43,236 bases of DNA from Bacillota bacterium. GTDB taxonomy: Bacteria; Bacillota; UBA5301. Below, piece after piece: positions 36,515 to 43,236 of this stretch. The notes below the pieces were generated by a model. That model did not search any database. It worked only from the letters and a program-made list of their open reading frames with translations, and was not told the origin of the DNA. The translations under genes and the position numbers were made by a program. The DNA is taken from assembly GCA_012735535.1 (NCBI GenBank), contig JAAYHC010000023.1, forward strand, positions 1 through 43,236. Reading direction: 5' to 3'. Numbering within the stretch: position 1 is the stretch's first letter; each line of letters begins with the position of its first letter.

Positions 36515-37798
36515 TTACACATTACCATGATAATCGCGTCCGAGGATCACGGTAACATCCACACTCTCGTCTGCTCTAAAATCTTGGGTCACAGTTCCGT
36601 AAACCCGGAGGATCTGACGGATGCGCGAAACCGCAACATCAGATGGAATATGCATGATAATCTCGGTTTGCTGATAATTAAAGCTGTTGGCATTGCCGAT
36701 CTCGACAACGTCGAACCCTTGTTGGGTTAAAAAGTTCTTCGCCGAACGCGCAGCCCCCGGAGCACCACTGCCATTTAGGACCCTCACCCTGATCGGTCGC
36801 GTAGTCTGTTCGTCTTCTTGCACCACCGGTGGTGGAGTCGGGCGCTGCATCGATTGAACCAACCGCGCAACCTGCGCCTCATCCGGCACCCAGTAGCTGG
36901 CACCGTTGATCGTCTGCGCGCTGCCCGGCAAGACGGAAGTGAAAATGTTGCTAGTTGGAATATTTTGGACAATCGCCGCATATCTCAAGATCGTCGTCAT
37001 CGGCATATTGGTGTCCAAAGCATCAGCTAACCGCCTGATCAGAGCCGGCGCTTTCCAGATGTTGGCCGGATCTAAAATCTGCTCCGCAACAGCCTTGACA
37101 AACTTTTGCTGCCGTTCGATCCGGCCTTCGTAAACATTATTCACCGGATCTACGAGGGAAATGTCGCCCAACCCATCGCCGCGGAAACGCACATATTGGA
37201 GGGCCTCTTCCCCGGAGAGACGCTGCCGGCCAGGCTTGAGATGAATATGCAGCCCTTGGGCATAATCATCATAGTCCATCGCCTTTTCAACATCGATTTC
37301 AACACCACCGACCGCATCGATAATTTTAGCAAAGCCTTGGAAATCGGTGGCCACATAATAATCTATCTCCAGCTTAAGCAGGTTCTCGACAGTTTGCTCG
37401 ACCAGTTCGGCACCTCCGTAACCGTACGCGGCGTTAATCCGGGACTGCCCTGCAAAACCGGGAATAGTTGCTCTCGTGTCGCGGGGTAAGGAGATCAGGC
37501 GAATAGTTTTATATTTGGGATCGATCGAAGCAACCATGATGGTGTCAGCCCGTCCGATGTCTCTCTCCCGTTTATCGATCCCCAAAATTAAGACGGTAAC
37601 CGGCGGTTCCGCCTCGGCGACCTCCGGCTTTTCTAAATGTTTAAAATTAACCCAGTAAGTATAATAAGCGGTTCCACCGGCGATCAACAACAATAAAAGA
37701 ATAATCGCGATCCAAAACAGCCACCTGGAGCTGTTACGTTTCCGTTCGCCACTCGAAGGAAGTAACGGATCATCATCCCGCCAACGGTGTTTGCCCAT
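36515..37798 (-). CDS. LytR-CpsA-Psr (LCP) family wall-polymer transferase
   Basis: LCP enzymes link wall polymers such as teichoic acids or polysaccharides to peptidoglycan outside the membrane. There is a short basic cytoplasmic N-terminus, one membrane helix at about residues 27-48 (WLFWIAIILLLLLIAGGTAYY), then the LCP domain: TVLILGIDKRERDIGRADTIMVASIDP, ISLPRDTRATIPG, INAAYGYGGAELVEQTVENLL and YVRFRGDGLGDISLV. The C-terminus is a LytR_C domain (IRVRVLNGSGAPGAARSAKNFL). 427 aa. In the yqeK-LCP-rsfS order common in Clostridia. Confidence 0.92.
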   Translation of the reverse strand: MGKHRWRDDDPLLPSSGERKRNSSRWLFWIAIILLLLLIAGGTAYYTYWVNFKHLEKPEVAEAEPPVTVLILGIDKRERDIGRADTIMVASIDPKYKTIRLISLPRDTRATIPGFAGQSRINAAYGYGGAELVEQTVENLLKLEIDYYVATDFQGFAKIIDAVGGVEIDVEKAMDYDDYAQGLHIHLKPGRQRLSGEEALQYVRFRGDGLGDISLVDPVNNVYEGRIERQQKFVKAVAEQILDPANIWKAPALIRRLADALDTNMPMTTILRYAAIVQNIPTSNIFTSVLPGSAQTINGASYWVPDEAQVARLVQSMQRPTPPPVVQEDEQTTRPIRVRVLNGSGAPGAARSAKNFLTQQGFDVVEIGNANSFNYQQTEIIMHIPSDVAVSRIRQILRVYGTVTQDFRADESVDVTVILGRDYHGNV

Positions 37799-37804
37799 CC
37801 TGAT

Positions 37805-38392
37805 TTATCCTTTCTCCGAGTTCCGCAGAATCCCGGTCAAAACATAATGATTGTATAGATTAAGTGTTTTGGGATGAATTGTCATCTGTTGCTCGGCCAA
37901 GTAAGTGATGATGGAGCGAACGGCCGCAGCAACACCCAAATCCAGCCCTGATTGTGCTGCCACTCTAGCCGATTCAACCCCTTGATAAGCTCTACCAGGC
38001 TCAATGTAATCAGCAAGGAAAACTATCTTTGCAATTGTGCCGAGCGGATAATCGCCGGTAGTGTGCAGGCTGACCGCTTCCAGGATTTCAGAATCGGTTA
38101 GATTGTAATCCCGCTGAAGGATGGCCGCACCAAGCGGGCCATGTAATAGAACAGGGAAATCTGCCTCTATTTCATTACATATAATACCATAGTCGGCAGC
38201 CTGCTTCAACAACTCCGCCGGTTCCATGTCCCTAGCCAGATCATGAATTAAGCCTGCTAGATAGGCTTTTTCCGGATCCGCAGCCCAGAGGCGAGCCAGG
38301 TTTTCGGCTGTCCGGGCCACGCGCAAACTGTGCTCAAAACGTCTCACAGTCAACCTGGACCGTAATACCTGCTCCCAAAAAGCGGGATCCAT
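37805..38392 (-). CDS. yqeK: HD-domain Ap4A hydrolase YqeK
   Basis: YqeK cleaves diadenosine tetraphosphate symmetrically to ADP in Firmicutes. HSLRVARTAENLARLW and AGLIHDLARDM give the HD metal site; LHGPLGAAILQRDY, AVSLHTTGDYPLGTIAKIVFLADYIEPGRAYQGVE are further family marks. 195 aa. ATG is preceded by GGAGGAC, and the gene starts one base past the nadD stop. nadD-yqeK-rsfS is a conserved Firmicutes set. Confidence 0.93.
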   Translation of the reverse strand: MDPAFWEQVLRSRLTVRRFEHSLRVARTAENLARLWAADPEKAYLAGLIHDLARDMEPAELLKQAADYGIICNEIEADFPVLLHGPLGAAILQRDYNLTDSEILEAVSLHTTGDYPLGTIAKIVFLADYIEPGRAYQGVESARVAAQSGLDLGVAAAVRSIITYLAEQQMTIHPKTLNLYNHYVLTGILRNSEKG

Positions 38393-38393
38393 C

Positions 38394-39002
38394 CTAGTCC
38401 TCCTGATACAGCCGGTTTTTCCGGATATAATGATCCACCGTTTCGGGGACTAAATAGCGGATTGGGCGCCCCGCTCTGACCCTTTGCCGAATATCGGTTG
38501 AGGAGATCGCCAAGGCCGGAACTTCTACAAAGTGGAAGCAGTCCCGGTAGCTGGTGTACAAAGCGCCTAACTTTGTCTCCAAGGCCTCAATCGAGTAGCC
38601 GGGACGGGTGGCGGCGATAAAATCACAGAGCCCGAGCAAACGGTGGGCATCTTTCCAGGTAATAATCTCTAAAATCGCATCGGCTCCGGTAATAAAAAAA
38701 AGTTGATCATGCGGAAAAAGAGCCTTAAGATCGGTTACCGTATCGATAGTATAGGTTATTCCTTCGCGATCAATATCAACGCGGGAAACCTCGAAAGCCG
38801 GGTTGGTCAAGGTAGCCAACACGGTCATCAGGTACCGATGCTTACTCTCGGTCACACTGGACTCCGGCTTATGCGGCGGATGACCGGAGGGGACAAATAA
38901 CACTTTATCCAACCGGTATTGATCTCGTGCTTCTTCGGCTGTCATCAAATGCCCGTAATGGATAGGGTCGAAAGTCCCTCCCATAATGCCAAGGCGAGCC
39001 AT
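38394..39002 (-). CDS. nadD: Nicotinate-nucleotide adenylyltransferase
   Basis: Makes deamido-NAD from nicotinate mononucleotide and [24 protein letters not shown] holds the (H/T)xGH nucleotidyltransferase motif, VPSGHPPHK follows, and the C-terminal [24 protein letters not shown] is the ATP-binding ISSTxIR motif. 202 aa. The start is directly after the proA stop (TAAATG), indicating coupling. Confidence 0.96.
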   Translation of the reverse strand: MARLGIMGGTFDPIHYGHLMTAEEARDQYRLDKVLFVPSGHPPHKPESSVTESKHRYLMTVLATLTNPAFEVSRVDIDREGITYTIDTVTDLKALFPHDQLFFITGADAILEIITWKDAHRLLGLCDFIAATRPGYSIEALETKLGALYTSYRDCFHFVEVPALAISSTDIRQRVRAGRPIRYLVPETVDHYIRKNRLYQED

Positions 39003-40262
39003 TTACCGCACCTCGCCGTTGCCGAAAACCACAAACTTGGTGGTTGTTAGCTCTCTAATACCCATCGGGCCACGCGCATGCAATTTCTGAGTACTGATGC
39101 CGATTTCGGCACCTAGTCCAAATTGACCGCCGTCATTAAAACGGGTTGAGGCATTGACAAAGACGGCTGCGGCATCAACCTGCTCCAGAAAGCGCAGCGC
39201 CGTCGCATAATTCTCGGTAACAATCGCTTCGGAATGCTGGCTACCATACCGCTGAATATGCTCGACAGCTTCCGCAAAACTGTCGACTACACGGATCGCC
39301 AGCTTCAAAGCCAAATACTCGGTAGCCCAATCCTCTTCAGTTGCGGCTCCGGTCCCCGGAATGAGCTGCTGAACCGTTTCATCGCCAACCAGTTCGACCC
39401 CGGCCTCCTGCAACCGGCGTCCCAACTCCGGCAAGACCCGGGGGGCTATTTCGCGGTGAACCAACAGGGTCTCCATCGCATTACAGACCCCGGGACGAGA
39501 AACTTTAGCATTAAAGGCAATCTCGATTGCTTTGGCGAGATCAGCATCAAGATCAATGTAGGTATGACAAATACCTTTGCCATGTTTAAATAATGGGACC
39601 GTCGCACCGGCTAAAGCGGACATTAACGACTCCCCACCCCTGGCGATCAGCACATCGATCAAATCATCCAGAGTCGCCATAGCCTTAATGGAAGCCCGAT
39701 CGGTAGTGGGAATCAATTGCACGGCATCGTTGGGCAGACCGGCGGCCATTAAAGCTTCGGATAAAATCTGCGCCAACTTGGTATTGGAATTAAACGCCTC
39801 CGAACCACCACGCAGAAGTACGCTATTGCCGGCTTTCAGGCATAAAGCGGCCGCATCAACCGTCACATTTGGCCGGGCCTCGTAGATGATGCCGATCACT
39901 CCCAGAGGTACCCGCATCTTGCCGACCTTGATCCCGCTCGGCCTTGGCTTGAGTTCGGTAATCTCACCGACCGGATCCGGGAGTGCCATTACCTCGCGAA
40001 CCCCTTCGGCCATCGCCGCAATGCGTTCCGGAGTCAGCAACAGGCGATCCAGCAAAGCGGAAGAAAGGCCTTTGGCCCGGCCATTTTCCATGTCAATGCT
40101 GTTAGCCGCCAAGATTTCCGCTTGGCGTGCCAGTAAGCTCTCAGCAATCCTTTCCAGGGCAGCATTTTTGGCTGTTTCACTAGCAATCGCTAACTTCCTA
40201 GCCGCAGCTTTAGACCGCTCGGCACATTCCCTGACCAAATCGTAAACTTCACGGCTCACCAT
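39003..40262 (-). CDS. proA: Gamma-glutamyl phosphate reductase
   Basis: Second step of proline synthesis: reduces gamma-glutamyl phosphate with NADPH to glutamate semialdehyde. Aldehyde dehydrogenase fold of 419 aa with VPLGVIGIIYEARPNVTVDAAALCLKAGNSVLLRGGSEA, the catalytic Cys in RPGVCNAMETLLVH, and FVNASTRFNDGGQFGLGAEIGISTQKLHARGPMG. Follows proB by 19 bases, so ProB and ProA are made together. Confidence 0.97.
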   Translation of the reverse strand: MVSREVYDLVRECAERSKAAARKLAIASETAKNAALERIAESLLARQAEILAANSIDMENGRAKGLSSALLDRLLLTPERIAAMAEGVREVMALPDPVGEITELKPRPSGIKVGKMRVPLGVIGIIYEARPNVTVDAAALCLKAGNSVLLRGGSEAFNSNTKLAQILSEALMAAGLPNDAVQLIPTTDRASIKAMATLDDLIDVLIARGGESLMSALAGATVPLFKHGKGICHTYIDLDADLAKAIEIAFNAKVSRPGVCNAMETLLVHREIAPRVLPELGRRLQEAGVELVGDETVQQLIPGTGAATEEDWATEYLALKLAIRVVDSFAEAVEHIQRYGSQHSEAIVTENYATALRFLEQVDAAAVFVNASTRFNDGGQFGLGAEIGISTQKLHARGPMGIRELTTTKFVVFGNGEVR

Positions 40263-40281
40263 AAATCCCCCTTGTCCAAGC

Positions 40282-41409
40282 CTAATTTATCAGCACCAAA
40301 TTATCCCGATGAATAACCTCGTCGTAGTACTTGTATCCTAGTTTCTTTTCAATATCACAACTCTTGCACCCTTTGATTTGGGCAATCTCTTCGCTCCCGT
40401 AATTGGTAATCCCACGGGCAAAGACCTCTCCCTGAGGAGTGGTGATCTCTACGGCATCACCGCGGACAAAATCGCCGGCGACCGCGGTAATCCCGGAGGG
40501 CAATAAACTCTTGCCGTTATGTTTAATAGCTTTGACAGCTCCCTCATCGACAACAACTTTACCGCTGGTGGGTAGGCTAAAAGCGATCCAGCGTTCCCGA
40601 CTATTAAGCCCGGAAGTGCAGGGCATGATCAGGGTGCCGAGCTGTTCACCGGCACAAATTCTGGTCAGTACATTCGGGATTGAACTCTGGGCCACGATAA
40701 CCTTGATCCCGGCAGCTGTAGCAATGCGGGCCGCCTCCAGTTTGGTACGCATACCCCCGGTACCCATGCCCGAACCTTCGCCGCCGGCCTCGACCCGCTT
40801 AATCAATTCCGGATAGGTCAAATTATCCAGAAGGACCGCCTCGGGATGTACACGGGGATCGGCGGTATAAATGCCATCAATGTCGGTGAGAATTATCAGC
40901 AAATCAGCATTCGTCAAAGAGGCGACCAAAGCTGAAAGGGTGTCATTATCGCCGAATTTCAACTCCTCGACCGCTACGGTATCATTTTCATTGATGATGG
41001 GCACAACTCCTAACGACAGCAGTGTAGACAGCGCATTCTGGGCGTTCAAATAGCGTTTGCGGTCGCCAATGTCTTCGCGGGTCAGCAGAACCTGAGCCAC
41101 GACTTGGCCGTATTGACTGAACATTCGCTCATAAATCTGCATTAGTAAGCCTTGTCCAACCGCAGCAACAGCCTGTTTTTCGGGAATGGTCTTCGGACGG
41201 GTTGATAGGCCCAGGCGCCCCATCCCGGCGCCGACCGCCCCGGAGCTGACTAAAATGACTTCCCGTCCACTGTTAACTAAATCAGCAACCTCCTGGACCA
41301 GGCGCTCAATCGCCTGATAATGGAGCTTGCCGTTGGCATGGGTCAGCGAACTGGTCCCCACTTTGATCACAATCCGCTTACTATTCAACTTGCGCACGAT
41401 TACATCCAT
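40282..41409 (-). CDS. proB: Glutamate 5-kinase
   Basis: First step of proline synthesis, phosphorylating glutamate. The amino-acid kinase domain shows RIVIKVGTSSLT, VILVSSGAVGAGMGRLG, NENDTVAVEELKFGDNDTLSALVA and GTGGMRTKLEAA; a C-terminal PUA domain (KVVVDEGAVKAIKHNGKSLLPSGITAVAGDF) is present. The track's start at 41526 lies within yhbY; the ATG at 41409 (MDVIVRKLNSKRIVIKVG) is right, one base past the yhbY stop. 375 aa. Feedback inhibition by proline is usual in the family. Confidence 0.96.
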   Translation of the reverse strand: MDVIVRKLNSKRIVIKVGTSSLTHANGKLHYQAIERLVQEVADLVNSGREVILVSSGAVGAGMGRLGLSTRPKTIPEKQAVAAVGQGLLMQIYERMFSQYGQVVAQVLLTREDIGDRKRYLNAQNALSTLLSLGVVPIINENDTVAVEELKFGDNDTLSALVASLTNADLLIILTDIDGIYTADPRVHPEAVLLDNLTYPELIKRVEAGGEGSGMGTGGMRTKLEAARIATAAGIKVIVAQSSIPNVLTRICAGEQLGTLIMPCTSGLNSRERWIAFSLPTSGKVVVDEGAVKAIKHNGKSLLPSGITAVAGDFVRGDAVEITTPQGEVFARGITNYGSEEIAQIKGCKSCDIEKKLGYKYYDEVIHRDNLVLIN

Positions 41410-41410
41410 C

Positions 41411-41701
41411 CTATGGCAATAAAATCTTCGGTTCTTTGAGGTTGCGTCTCCAAAGCACGAAATTATTGCCGATTCTCTGTACAACCTCCGCCCTGACTGC
41501 TTCGGCCAGTTGGTCGGCGATTTCATCGCGTTCCTGGCCGGAATTGGGCAGCACCCTGACCTTGATCAACTCTCGCGCCGTCAAGGCATCGTCGACTTGT
41601 TTGACCAGTGTATCGACTACACCGCCCTTACCAACATGGACCAGGAGCTGCTCAGTATTGGCTAATGAACGCAAATAAGCCCGTTGCTTGCTATTTAACA
41701 T
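41411..41701 (-). CDS. yhbY: YhbY/CRM-domain RNA-binding protein
   Basis: Small single-CRM-domain protein of 96 aa associated with pre-50S ribosomal particles. LNSKQRAYLRSLANTEQLLVHVGKGGVVDTLVKQVDDALTARELIKVRVL covers the domain, with the VGKGG loop (GxxG-like) for RNA binding. ATG 41701 has AGAGAGGAG upstream. Lies between obg and proB; YhbY next to Obg is common in Firmicutes and fits shared work in 50S assembly. Confidence 0.94.
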   Translation of the reverse strand: MLNSKQRAYLRSLANTEQLLVHVGKGGVVDTLVKQVDDALTARELIKVRVLPNSGQERDEIADQLAEAVRAEVVQRIGNNFVLWRRNLKEPKILLP

Positions 41702-41743
41702 TGATTGTACTCCTCTCTATTCTGTGAGGGACTAACAAATCCT

Positions 41744-43072
<1,329 letters not shown>

Positions 43073-43076
43073 TTAC

Positions 43077-43082
43077 ATTATA
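43077..43082 (-). promoter_or_regulatory. Candidate -10 box upstream of obg
   Basis: Minus strand TATAAT at 43077-43082, 32 bases before the obg start. The -35 region at 17-base spacing (AAACTT) is poor, so this is only a candidate promoter. Confidence 0.4.
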
Positions 43083-43170
43083 TCATGAGATCATTGGGAA
43101 GTTTATAGTCCTCTCCGGTGATCTCGCCGGAATTATCGCCTGTCAGCGCAAGAACACTCTCTAAGCAGAC

Positions 43171-43197
43171 AAAAAAGCCCCGGATTTCTCCGAGGCT
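43171..43197 (-). terminator. Terminator of the gene upstream of obg
   Basis: Minus strand AGCCTCGGA-GAAA-TCCGGGGCT (9 pairs, one G-U, GAAA loop) followed by TTTTTT. It ends an unseen upstream transcript; rpmA often precedes obg, but no coding sequence is in the window. Confidence 0.88.
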
Positions 43198-43236
43198 CCG
43201 AAAACTTGCTGAACACGAACTATAGAGCTACCTCAG

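Noticed and set aside
41410-41526. N-terminal extension of ProB in the track
   Set aside because: It overlaps the yhbY coding region and has no similarity to glutamate kinases; ATG 41409 follows directly on the yhbY stop.
43083-43230. Open frame of about 50 codons upstream of obg on the minus strand
   Set aside because: No usable start codon, and it crosses a clear rho-independent terminator; probably chance.

Overview
The window is an ordinary-looking chromosomal stretch from an endospore-forming Firmicute (Bacillota), most likely of the class Clostridia and of moderate-to-high GC. The evidence is the sporulation set (spoIIP, gpr, yqfC, yqfD, a SPOCS-domain protein), the hrcA-grpE-dnaK-dnaJ order with a perfect CIRCE operator, a T-box in front of leuS, and gene order typical of Firmicutes. 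I cannot name the genus from sequence alone. Almost all genes lie on the minus strand, so the window is best read from right to left; only holA and gpr are on plus.

Right end (about 43.2 to 36.1 kb): a terminator of an unseen upstream gene, then obg-yhbY-proB-proA-nadD-yqeK-LCP protein-rsfS, tightly packed and probably one transcript. It joins ribosome assembly, proline and NAD synthesis and envelope assembly. Next (36.1 to 33.2 kb) comes leuS behind a consensus promoter and a leucine T-box leader. A complete tRNA-Ala(GGC) gene sits inside that leader, between Stem I and the antiterminator. This is the most unusual feature of the window. After it come a DUF362/ferredoxin protein with a long structured leader, a VOC protein and a transaldolase-like gene (33.1 to 30.8 kb), then comEA-comEC.

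Middle (30.7 to 20.6 kb): comEC ends tail-to-tail on gpr (plus). rpsT meets holA (plus). spoIIP has a good sigma-E-type promoter. murJ, lepA and hemW follow. From 19.4 to 11.2 kb lies the heat-shock and translation-quality operon hrcA-grpE-dnaK-dnaJ-prmA-rsmE-mtaB-hit under a sigma-A promoter and CIRCE, followed by rpsU with its own strong promoter and terminator.

Left end (10.9 kb to 1): a block of five glycosyltransferases (one GT2, four GT4-like, three of them evident tandem paralogues) runs with translational coupling or short gaps into a SPOCS-domain (DUF3794-like) protein and then yqfC-yqfD-pgpH-ybeY-dgkA (cut by the window edge). The block replaces the genes usually seen between rpsU and yqfC, and phoH, normally between yqfD and pgpH, is absent. 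A sigma-E/sigma-K-like -10 box shared almost exactly with the spoIIP promoter precedes the block, and another precedes yqfC. I infer a mother-cell-expressed gene set that makes or decorates a spore-surface glycan.
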